In this document: one piece after another, positions 42,601-51,556 of the stretch
Position numbering within the stretch: the first letter of the stretch is position 1
Layout of the letters: each line of letters begins with the position of its first letter
Origin: Chrysomallon squamiferum
Taxonomy: Eukaryota; Mollusca; Gastropoda; Neomphalida; Peltospiridae
Reading direction: 5' to 3'
Length of the DNA stretch: 64,000 nt
Assembly: GCA_012295275.1 (NCBI GenBank)
Contig: CM022679.1
Coordinates: 15,281,842 to 15,345,841 of the forward strand
Program-made: the position numbers and the translations under genes
Notes under the pieces: generated by a model
The model's input: only the letters and a program-made list of their open reading frames with translations
What the model was told of the DNA's origin: nothing
The model's database searches: none

Positions 42601-43299
42601 AATCTCTTCCAGAGAATGATTGTATATTTTTGATATTAAGGTGTTCTGTTGGCAAACAAAATTGATTTGGATCAGAGAAGAACAGTGAGCCCAAAAGCTG
42701 GCAAAGATTTGGCCATGTCACAAAATCTGGAGTATTTTGAATGTTCAGCAGTAAGTACATTAAGTAACTGTGAGCGTAAAATTTTAATATCTGAAGTATT
42801 TTGAGTGTTTATCTGTGAGTATATTAAGTAACATTGAGTGTAAAATTTTAATATCTGAAGTATTTTGAGTGTTTATCTGTGAGTATATTAAGTAACAGTG
42901 AGTGTAAAATTTTAATATCTCAAGTATTTTGAGTGTTTATCAGTAATTATATTACATAACTAGTGCAAGTATAAAATTGAAAAAAGTATTAACTATTTTG
43001 AGTGTTTAGTAATTATATTGCATAACAGTGTCAGATGTTACCAAATGAATTTTAAATATTTGAGAAATATTCTCTTTATCAGAATCGTTGACAATACACA
43101 TTTTCCTTTTTTTTATATTTATTTGTTTGATTCTTTTTAAATTGATTATTATTTATTTATTCATTTATATATATATATATATATATATATTTCATTTCAG
43201 AAAGAAATCCAGAATGTTGACACAGCATTTTACTATCTAGCCAATGAATTTCACAAAATTTATCAAGAGAGAGTGATACTTTTTAAATCTCTTTCATAG
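38849..43299 (+). CDS. IFT27: IFT27 (RABL4): Rab-like GTPase of intraflagellar transport complex B
   Basis: Seven exons, GT/AG with matching phase: 38849-38885, 39351-39430, 39752-39811, 40654-40713, 42102-42219, 42641-42750, 43201-43299. The product is 187 residues (human IFT27 186). It begins MPAVLRAKCIVVG; P-loop GDSGVGKS (13-20), DSAGKE at 65-70 in place of the usual DTAGQE (typical for IFT27, which lacks the normal catalytic glutamine), base-binding NKID (124-127) and ECSA (152-155). Segments FHSDGSHFPKNYT, VYDVT-like VIYDVT, and the C-terminus FHKIYQERVILFKSLS follow the human protein, and there is no prenylation cysteine, also as in IFT27. It acts with IFT25 in cilia, in BBSome and Hedgehog traffic. 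The intact gene is the parent of the two partial copies at 50069-51546 and 54538-56285. Confidence 0.95.
38907..38950 (+). repeat. (AAT)n microsatellite in IFT27 intron 1
   Basis: About 14 AAT units. Confidence 0.85.
39197..39322 (+). repeat. (CA)n microsatellite just before IFT27 exon 2
   Basis: Long CA run with ATGAA and three GGCACA interruptions, ending 28 bases before the exon 2 acceptor. It yields false poly-Thr-His and poly-Cys-Val frames. Confidence 0.9.
39533..39641 (+). repeat. (TG)n-(TA)n microsatellite in IFT27 intron 2
   Basis: TG units then about 20 TA units, a short unique spacer, and a second (TA)n. Confidence 0.85.
41390..42080 (+). mobile_element. pogo/Tigger-like DNA transposon remnant in IFT27 intron 4
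   Basis: 691 bp with imperfect terminal inverted repeats (left CTGTGGTACCTTGACTTATG; the right end read in reverse is CAGTGGTATCTTGAATTACA) between TA dinucleotides. From about 41630 a frame with one stop reads KKKRMVSNEFKHEITEKHE-stop-GVHVVDFTRQYE, which resembles the N-terminal helix-turn-helix of Tigger-type transposases. The rest of the transposase is gone, so this is an internally deleted, non-autonomous copy. The matching place in the duplicate of this intron (51061-51068) lacks it, with one uninterrupted TATATA, confirming both ends and the TA target. Confidence 0.85.
42731..42990 (+). repeat. 64 bp tandem repeat spanning the exon 6 end and donor of IFT27
   Basis: Units begin at 42731, 42795, 42859 and 42923 (exact 64 bp spacing), with a fourth decayed unit to about 42990 and traces beyond. 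The first unit contains the last 20 bases of exon 6 and its splice donor (TCAGCA|GTAAGT). Units 2 and 3 carry a matching donor-like GTGAGTA. The array therefore arose by copying the exon-intron boundary. Confidence 0.9.
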
Positions 43300-45284
43300 G
43301 AACTGAATAGTTACTTATTTATATATTTATTTATTAATTTACACTAATTATTTTTTTTTTTTTATTAATTTCATAATCTTCTTATCACAAACAATCTTTA
43401 TCTTTGTAGTATATTCACAGAGCCTTGGTTCATTTTGTATGCAACCTGGTTACTCTCTTTTGCAGTAAGTCTTTACTGATAATGAAATAAAACAGTGAAA
43501 TAATAAGCTAGAGAATATTTGTGGATACACACACACACACACAGAAGGAAATTTAAAACCTTTATAGATAAAAATTTGAAGTTGGTATTTACTAATGCAT
43601 TGAAGGACATCTTTGACAAATCTGAGTGCAAAATGATATAATGATCAAATAAATGAAATATTTGACCTCCATTCATCTTCATAATCTTGTTATGAATTCT
43701 GTAACATTATTGTTGTTGCAACATTTAGTGTCCAGAAACATTCTGAAGTAAATAAAATGTATTAAATTATTTGTCTGCAATTATAAGTATTAAATTATTT
43801 TACTGCAAGTATTAATGATAAAAAATTTAAATAATATTTAGGCTTTTATTTGGAATTGTATAGAGAATTCACTAACTTTAGTTTTTGTTTAAACTAAGTA
43901 GGAAAAATCAGTTAAATATCTATTAAATGTTATTCTTGCATTCCAAAATTCAAGAGAAAAAACATTGCATTTTCGTAACTTCTTTGATAAAATATTTCCT
44001 TGACTTGTGATTTTATAACGTTCAGTCAAAAGTAAGAATTAAGCTTAAAGTACTGTTCTTCAAACATGGATTTCATCAAAAATATTTTCATTAATGTCCA
44101 TGTAAAAAATAGTTATTTTTCATCATGTTTTTCTCTTCTGTTTTTTTTTTTAAAAAGTGCATTATACGATATTTGTAATATTTTTGTAAATTTGTTATCT
44201 CCAAAAATCTGTTGTAATTTGTAATATGCATTTTTTTTTGCTTTAATGATGATTTTTCCACCTTGATTTTCAATTTAATGCTGTTAAGGTTTCATCATTA
44301 GATTTTTTATAACAGGAGTAGATATGTTTATGTTTGACAGTATTCTCAGTTTATGTTGTAACAAAATCAAAATGTAAAAAATCTCATTTGTAGTATTATG
44401 TTCATTTGTTAAGAACTTCATTTCAAGAAGCTAACTTTCCTTTATTATACCAAGGCCTCAGAACAAGTACATTAACAAAATATTTACAGTATTTCAGAAA
44501 ATGTTTGCTAACTATTGGGATATCATACTCTTAATAAATTTCACGAGATTCAGTATGCTGCCCAGTGTTGGAAATGGAGTGGGGGCATGCAAGGGGTGGG
44601 TGGGCAGTGTTCCCCTACTGTTTTTAAATTTCTACATCAATATGAAGTCAGAAATCTTCATTAGCTATCCTTTTCATGTTTGTTTTTTTGCAGTTAAAAT
44701 TAACTTGTTTATTTTTTATAATTATAAATATTAAATGTATTCAATTATCAAAAATCAAAAACACTATCTTTCTTAAGCTGCATATTGTTTGTGCATGCTG
44801 ACAATCTAGCATTGTGTTTGATACAGTAGCTAGTATGGTTTGTTCTAGCAATTGTGTGTGAGATGCCTTCATACATTGTGAATCTGACTCACTGTAGTTA
44901 GTATTTACACACATTTCAATGATCTTACTCAATTAGAAATTGTTAGGGTAGGCCTGAATTAGGTTAAGAATTAACTGAATACTTTTTCTATTATCTACCA
45001 TCAATAACAGATTAGAACAACAACAACAACACACCAAAATTCTCATGAAGGGAATTGGAACATCTACATCTTCCCAACATCAATCTCAGAGAATTTATTG
45101 TATCATCTTCTACTAAAACACATTTCATTCACTGACTGCCACATTTATGTGCAGTACAAGTTTGTTGTTACAGTGTTGGTGTCTGGTTGTTGTATAAATA
45201 CATGCCTACCTAAAAACACACTTGGTGTACATTTTGTTGTGATTAATATACTGTTTAACTTTATGTATATTTGTTTTTCTTTCT
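43300..45284. other. IFT27 3' flank and spacer, single-copy
   Basis: Contains a possible IFT27 polyadenylation signal AATAAA at 43486-43491, a short CA run near 43528-43541 and otherwise AT-rich sequence. This 2 kb is not present in the duplicated region apart from its first 50 bases. Open frames at 44091-44273, 44501-44734, 44741-44932 and 45098-45286 have no recognisable product. Confidence 0.6.
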
Positions 45285-46931
45285 GATTTTCAAAAAACTG
45301 TTCAGAGAAAAGAAGGAAAAAAAAAAAAAGTCTGAAGAGTTACTTTGTCCACTGGACAGTTTAAATTCTATTAACCATCAAGAGATATTTTTGTTAATCA
45401 TTGAGATGTTTTCTCTCTACAAACGGATATAATGTAATAAAGTTTTAAAATCTATATCAATTTTGTGGTTTGTTTCTGTGTTTAGATTTAGGCTTTGGGC
45501 TACATATGCCCCAAACATCTCAACAAAACAATTTGTTTTTATTCAAGCCTTGAGAACTCCTGAATACTGTCATCACTTTAAACTTTGCTATCTTTTGGTA
45601 CAGGACCAATACAATAACAAAACAACAACTTATGTGAATGTGTATTATATAGATAGATAGATAGACAGATATATGGGCGTGGTGGGGGTGTCGCGTCTTC
45701 ACAAATTGGGGCAGGGATCGTTAATTACCACCTATACCATGTAAACAATGCCATGAAAAAGTGAAATAAGTAAAAAATATGTCAGTTACTTGAATGATAT
45801 TTAGTTTTTATTATTATTTAGAAAGAAAACAATATTTTTACTGTTATTGCTCAGTGATAAAATCGTGATTACTGGCCCTGGAAGTGTTCATACTTCTACA
45901 AGTAGAGGTGGCCTTTGTTACCAAACATAGTAATTACATAAACTATTATTTTTCAGTGTAAAAACACTCAGAATATATTAGCTTTAAGTTGTTAGAGTAG
46001 TCCATTTAACTTTCTCTACCAGATAAACGTATTTTTCCTTTTTACTAACTTTGGCAGAAATGACACGCGGATAATTAATTATTTTATTATGAATTATTTG
46101 TAACAAAAGGTTTATTTTAAATATTAATACAATATCAAGAAAAAGGCATTGACTGGTCTAAGTTTAAGTGAGAAGTATCATGTAAACCAAAGTATAATGG
46201 TAGTGAAGGTTGCTGATTTTTCTTAACAATGGTAACAGCTATAAAATAAATAAACCGTATCGAATTTATTTATTTCTAATAAAGGTATGTGTATTCATAT
46301 TATCAGAATATTATAACAATGCTTATATCGTTAAGTTGTCCAGATTTGATCAAGATCTATCCATGGTAACCAAAGTAAATACACCAAAATAAACCGAACA
46401 CTTTGAAAGCCATTTTCTGCGTTTTACAGTTTTTACCCACAAAGCGTTTATCACGCCGTAGCTCCCGTTATAACTGATGGATCATCCATTAGGATGTATC
46501 ATAATAAAACAGAAATGCTGCTCTTTCAAGTGGTACTAATAACTCGTTTTTGAATTTTTCCGACAAACGACTCATTTTTGTGAAAAGGTAACATATATAT
46601 ATATAAATATATATGGGTGAGGCTGGAGATCGTGGGTCAAAGGTCACTCAAAAGCTAATTATTTTCTGACCTCACCGACTGCTTGTTCTATTCAGTCACA
46701 ATGTAAATATCTGATAATCTGTGTATGTGTGTGTGTCTGTGTATACATTATCTATAAGGTAATCAACAACAAAAAACAAATACAGGTGTGTGAAATTCGA
46801 TTTGAATTTAATTTTTACTCAAAATTAATCTGCAGCCGAAACTACATTAAGCGTTTGTGTGTTATTGTCCCATGGTGTGCAGGCAGATTCCTCAGTCACC
46901 TCGTCATCAGGTTGTTGCTGATGACGTCAAT

Positions 46932-47111
46932 TTATGATTTTGGTGCCTGGAATTTTGGGTTGTTTGGATTCAGCTGCTGGCCATGGTTGTCCAGGTCAGG
47001 TTTAGTGCCAGTCCCGCTGTAACCTGTCTGATGCCCCTTGTATTCAGGGTTGTTAGGATTGCATTGGTTAGCTTTGTTGTCAAGATTAGCCTTTTCTCCA
47101 CGACCAGACAT
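46932..47111 (-). CDS. small two-repeat hydrophilic protein, copy 1 (59 residues)
   Basis: ATG at 47111, TAA at 46934-46932. The product is MSGRGEKANLDNKANQCNPN ... ending NPKFQAPKS. It has two imperfect repeats of the form (K)-x-D-L-D-N-x-x-x-Q-x-N-P-N-N-P-(E/K)-(Y/F), at residues 8-25 and 38-54, separated by KGHQTGYSGTGT. It is very hydrophilic, rich in Asn, Lys, Gly and Pro, with no signal peptide or membrane segment, so it is likely disordered and cytosolic. I recall uncharacterised small proteins with DNxxNQxNPNNPxY repeats in several eukaryotes but cannot name a function. The gene has a leader intron (47116-48001; acceptor CAG four bases before the ATG; donor AAG|GTAAGTG). The near-identical paralogue at 57383-57652, with the frame kept, supports it as a real gene. 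Confidence 0.75.
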   Translation of the reverse strand: MSGRGEKANLDNKANQCNPNNPEYKGHQTGYSGTGTKPDLDNHGQQLNPNNPKFQAPKS

Positions 47112-47117
47112 TTTTCT

Positions 47118-47120
<3 letters not shown>

Positions 47121-47167
<47 letters not shown>
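47121..47167 (+). repeat. (AAT)n in the leader intron of small gene 1
   Basis: About 16 AAT units directly next to the leader-intron acceptor (minus strand, reading ATT...ACAG). Copy 2 has only about 8 units at the same place (57660-57684). Confidence 0.85.
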
Positions 47168-47168
<1 letters not shown>

Positions 47169-48001
47169 TGAGTTTTATTTTAAGACAGATATGTGAACTG
47201 CTCGAAAAATAATAAATAATATAAATAAAACAAAGAACAATAAAAATAACTTTTTTATTTCATCGTAAATTTGAGGAAGACATCTACAAACAAAACTAAC
47301 AGAAAAGCGTTTGCAGACATCGCATTCATCTTAAAGGTAATAAAAGCTGAATGGAACTCCAACCTCTATGTGGTGCGTGTGCACTGGCGGGATTAAGCTG
47401 GTTCGAACCGGTTTGAACGAAGCGTTTCTTGGAATTTCATAACCGATATAACACATAATATATATTTATGTACAGAGATACACCTTGACATTACACAATC
47501 CTTAACTGTTTATCTTCAGCGTTATTGTAATGATGCTTTAACCACTGTTTTAGACATTTTTTTTTTAAGTTTTCGACAATAACTTTAATTAACAATTTCA
47601 CTTGGTTGACTGTAGCATGTAGCTGCCTGAAATACTGTTACTTAGAAAACCTATTAAATGTTTTGAACCCTACACCTGCTGATTGATTTAACTTCTATGT
47701 AAATTTTTATTATTATTACTGTTATTAAATTGTTAAAGAAAATAATAATAAAAATATATATATAATTAAAATTTATTTTATTATTTTTTCTTTCACCCCT
47801 CTGTTTCACTTTAACTTTTTAAAATTTCCCCAAAATCTATTTCTATATTAATTTACCGAAGAAAATAATAATAATCAATCAATTTTAAAAGAAGAAACAA
47901 CAACAACAACAACAACAGCATTAATAATGATAAGAGTAGAGTCACACCAGTATTAATAAATATTTCAAAAAGTAATAATTACATTTTTTAAAAACACTTA
48001 C

Positions 48002-48062
48002 CTTGGCTGAGTTAACAATAGACTGTGTGTATCTAAACAATTCTAGACGGTAAGGGATCTGA
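48002..48062 (-). other. noncoding leader exon of small gene 1
   Basis: The exon ends at a clear donor (CAAG|GTAAGTG, 48002/48001) that is conserved in copy 2. Its start is inferred from a TATA-like element about 25-30 bases upstream; the exact start is not visible. Confidence 0.6.
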
Positions 48063-48082
48063 ATTAAGTAGCGGGCTGTCTG

Positions 48083-48133
48083 CCTTTTTATGCTCCCAAT
48101 TCATCGAATGGAAATTTCCGCATATCATGTGAT
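48083..48133 (-). promoter_or_regulatory. core promoter of small gene 1: TATA-like box, GGAAATTTCC palindrome, ATCACATGAT
   Basis: On the minus strand a CATAAAAAGG element lies at 48092-48083, about 30 bases upstream of the likely start. Further upstream are the perfect palindrome GGAAATTTCC (48119-48110, kappa-B-like) and ATCACATGAT (48133-48124, the pattern bound by MITF/TFE-type bHLH factors). All three are unchanged in copy 2. Factor assignment is by motif only. Confidence 0.6.
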
Positions 48134-48727
48134 CTACTGAGTCCGTATTTGGAAGAAGATAGATAATGTTCGTGGAAAACAGATTGGTGACAAATTATAT
48201 TTTCGTATCAATAAAATAAACGAATTAAAAAAAAAAAAAAAAAAAATTAATTTAAAGGTCTACTTAAAACTACTTAAATTATATTTTATATATATATATA
48301 TACAGAAATAAAATATTTTTCTTGAAGTAATTTCAAACAGACACACAAACACACACACACATTTTGGTTTGTATAAGGCCAAAATGCAATGTCCTTTTTC
48401 TAACAAGAACTAGTGTATTCAGTGTAAAATCATACATAATTACCTTTCTTTTATTTCATTTTGAACGTGATCTTATCCAAATAAACTGTTAAGAATAAAA
48501 TATACAGTATGCTGAATATTTTTGTCATATATTTTTGAGAGAGAGAGAGAGAGAGTCAAGTCAAGTCAGAAAAAACCTCTCAGTTTGCTTAGACTGTTTG
48601 ACATCTAGGGTCCTCAGATGTCGCCGTTCACAGCAGTTTCAGAAGGAAAGGAATTAACCCAGTTTCCTGTAACACTGGGAGCTAAGTGTAGGCAAGATTC
48701 TGTCGTTGTGCATGATTATGAAAATAA

Positions 48728-48782
<55 letters not shown>
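48728..48782 (+). repeat. (TTA)n microsatellite
   Basis: About 18 TTA units after a unique block (48560-48727) that is duplicated at 59610-59757. Copy 2 has a shorter, interrupted tract. Confidence 0.85.
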
Positions 48783-48918
48783 TACAACAGACATGTTTAT
48801 TAGTTACTACAATAGTTACTATTTACTGCAGATTACCACTACTACTATTACTACTACTGCTGCTACTGCAATTAGAGCTGTTTCCAAGAATCGTATTATT
48901 GCAGTGTATTTTTAAATT

Positions 48919-49175
48919 TCAAGTTAGTCTATTTTCACTTTACTCTGTTGAACTGCGCATATCCTTAACCTTGAAATATCGGCTGTGTTTGTGGAAAATT
49001 CCATTTAGTGTTAGAGGGATATGTTCTTAATGCATGTGTGACTAATATACCTGTGATTTCCAGTCAGTCTACTTTCCCTTTACCGTGTCAGGTACGCATC
49101 AGCTTTACCTGGAAATGTCATTTAGTTCTAGAGGGATATAGTAAGGGTATAGTCTTAATGCGATTACGACTACAA
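48919..49175 (+). repeat. two diverged tandem copies of a ~130 bp sequence
   Basis: 48919-49048 and 49061-49175 share, in order, AGTCTA.TTTC.CTTTAC, CTG/TACGCATC or GCGCATATC, TTAACCTTGAAAT or TTTACCTGGAAAT, and TTAG..(C/T)TAGAGGGATAT, then GTCTTAATGC or TTCTTAATGC. Function unknown. Confidence 0.6.
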
Positions 49176-50068
49176 TAGAGAAATATTGACGTTTAACTTA
49201 CGTTCACAATCAAAGAGACACAACTAAAACACAGCACAAACGGAAACATAACAGAACAAATGCTCTTGCCTTGGAAATGAGATAAATATCTATGTTTATC
49301 CACTAGAAATAAGGTTAAAACATTGTCACGCAGTCGCACATTATTTACAAAAAACTTCACCATGCCACACTGCTTCGTGTCAGTATCAGTTTGCCCAGTC
49401 TACACCCAGATACTTGCCGAACATTAGCATATTCTCTGCCCTAATAATTATTATTTTCGCGCTAGTCATTCAGTTGCGTCCTGAAGTCGTGTCCGCTTCC
49501 AGGTTAGGTACAATGGAGGTTCTCAGTGTTCACTTTCAGACAGCCTATATACTACTTGCTAGTGTACAGTTCTGTGTACGTACATATTACGAACAAACGG
49601 ATTTTTTATTTTATAAATCGATTATACGTGGCCCATAAACTGAACATAGCCAGTTACGAAATGCTGTGCATGGATGATAATCATCTGAACAGATTTATGA
49701 CAGTTTCTAATCAAAGAAGCAACACAATAAGAAAAAAAATGTAAAAAAAAACGTAAGAAATGGGACTTTGGTATAATTAATGACAACTTTCAAAGTTTAA
49801 TGCTGTCAAAAATATGGATGGGTAAATAATAAAATACGTTTAGAACTTCAGAGCTGACTTTAAAAATTGTGATTCGTGAAGTGATGTTGAATAAAATGGT
49901 GACCGGAATTAACCGGAACATTGTGAAACAACGGATGTCGAAGGGTGAATATGTTGGTAATATGTTAAGTCAATATTTATTATCAGCGAACTCGAAATGA
50001 CATCAAATTTTTCTTGTAATTTCTTAAAAATAAATTTAATGCCGACTGGGTCGTAGTTGAAATCTATT
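49176..50068. other. unique spacer before the IFT27 copy
   Basis: Mixed-composition sequence with overlapping open frames at 49414-49638 and 49526-49744 that I do not recognise. No splice-supported gene found. The duplicate of IFT27 intron 3 starts abruptly at about 50069. Confidence 0.5.
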
Positions 50069-50858
50069 CTAACACAGCAACGGTACACTTTTTTTTTTTT
50101 AAATGCTTTTTCAGCCTTGTTCTATTATTAACAAAATTCCAATGTCAAATGAATCTTCAGTTTTTGAATTAATATCTTGAGTATTGTTGTTATTTATTTA
50201 TTTTGTTAAATATTATTATTAAAAAATAACAGCCATATATTATATTTTGTTTCTGTTTAATTAATAAATTAAATAAATAAATTAAGTACTGTGATTTGAT
50301 TGTTTCTGTATCACACCTTGTTGGATGGGAATACTTTATTAGATAATTAGAGTTGTAATCAGAAACTGATTTCAGCACTGATATGGTGGCAAAGAAAATT
50401 CGTTTTTAAAAGTATTTCTACTTGTGATCCTAATTTCATATTGATATTTTAAAAACCCCAAAAGAAATGAAGTAAATAAAGAAAACATGACCACCCACAC
50501 ACCAACAACAACACACAAATTAATATTAGTTGTAAGATATTTTTAATATAATCAGTAAAGAAAGCAATGGCATTTATGCTTTTTGTCTATCTTGACATGA
50601 GCACACACTTCTTTAATAATTAAAATACATAAAATTGTTTTCTTTACTGATTTTTATTTCTTTTGCCTCTGAAAGCAATCTCTCAGATTCTGAACATACA
50701 AGTTAATGATTAATCTCATTATTTTAAAATCCAAAATCTACAGAATAATTTATACTACATTCTTATTGTTTTAGTATTTCATATGAATTAAGTAAATGTA
50801 TTAAATAACTTTAATTCATTTAAAGTATTATTAAGGATTAATCAACTATGTATGTATA

Positions 50859-50903
<45 letters not shown>

Positions 50904-51546
50904 TTTCTGCATGTGTGTGTATATGTATTAGCATTATTATTATTCAAAATGGTTAAACAATAAGTACAACCCCTAACCATTTGAATCATGGCCTTAAATA
51001 TTTTACTTAATTTTTATGACTGTTTCTATATGAAAATGTGTTGAAGTATGTTGATAAATAAATATATATTGTTTTTTCCCTTCAGTGGGACCAGCCATCC
51101 ATGGTTTTGGTGATTTATGATGTCACAAGTGAAACTTCATTCTCCAGTTGTGTTAAATGGCTAGAAAGAGTCCGATCTCAAAAACCAGATGTTCAGATGC
51201 CAGGTACTGAGAACTTTTAAAAACAATTTTTACTCGAAAGTTGCTTATTTAAAAAAATAACTCACATGGATGGATGACAAATTTTACTGGATTAGAGTGT
51301 TTTATTTTTATTAATGTAGTTTAAGTCTCTTGGATTTTATTTTCATCTTTATTGTTTTTGAGAGCTTTTTAAGTTTGAAAAATAAAATAAACTTAAATTA
51401 TACTTCGTATTCTGTAATTATTATCATGATTGTCTTAAGAGAGTGATTGTATATTTTTAATATTAAGGTGTTCTGTTGGCAAACAAAATTGATTTGGATC
51501 AGAGAAGAACAGTGAGCCCCAAAGCTGGAAAGATTTGGTCATGTCA
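50069..51546 (+). pseudogene. partial forward copy of IFT27 (intron 3 to exon 6), broken
   Basis: Begins in sequence equal to IFT27 intron 3 (parent about 40008). It skips from parent about 40560 to about 40860, which removes exon 4, then follows intron 4 to exon 5 (51086-51203, intact with one silent change and both splice sites) and intron 5 (shortened). Exon 6 starts at 51468 with its acceptor, loses one base in the codon for the Gly of KAGKD (GGCAAA to GGAAA, a frameshift), and stops matching after ATGTCA at 51546. A scrap of intron 6 (GAGAGTATATTAAG) follows, then satellite. There is no promoter, no exons 1-4 and no exon 7, so it cannot make IFT27. Confidence 0.93.
50861..50901 (+). repeat. 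(GT)n microsatellite
   Basis: About 20 GT units in the copied intron 4; the parent has only a few GT units at the matching place (near 41211-41220), so it expanded after duplication. Confidence 0.85.
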
Positions 51547-51556
51547 GAGAGTATAT

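Larger units (their letters stand above)
45285..48915. repeat. segmental duplication, copy 1 (contains small repeat-protein gene 1)
   Basis: Matches 56285-59850 in the same orientation, about 11 kb away. The best-conserved parts are 45450-45610, 46290-46740, the gene with its leader, and 48580-48730. About 600 bp at roughly 45675-46275 is absent from copy 2, and copy 2 has its own (GT)n at that place. Over the block at 46300-46640 I count only a handful of differences, so the duplication looks young or is homogenised. Confidence 0.85.

Noticed and set aside
44501-44734. 77-residue open frame downstream of IFT27
   Set aside because: No family resemblance, no splice or duplicate support, hydrophobic AT-rich tail.
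46210-46392. Open frame sharing a 37-residue tail with 56668-56853
   Set aside because: The identity is explained by the segmental duplication; the N-terminal parts differ and the second begins in a (GT)n tract, so I do not call a gene.
51086-51203. Intact exon 5 copy as evidence for a second working IFT27
   Set aside because: Exon 4 is missing, exon 6 is frameshifted and cut, and there are no exons 1-3 or promoter nearby.
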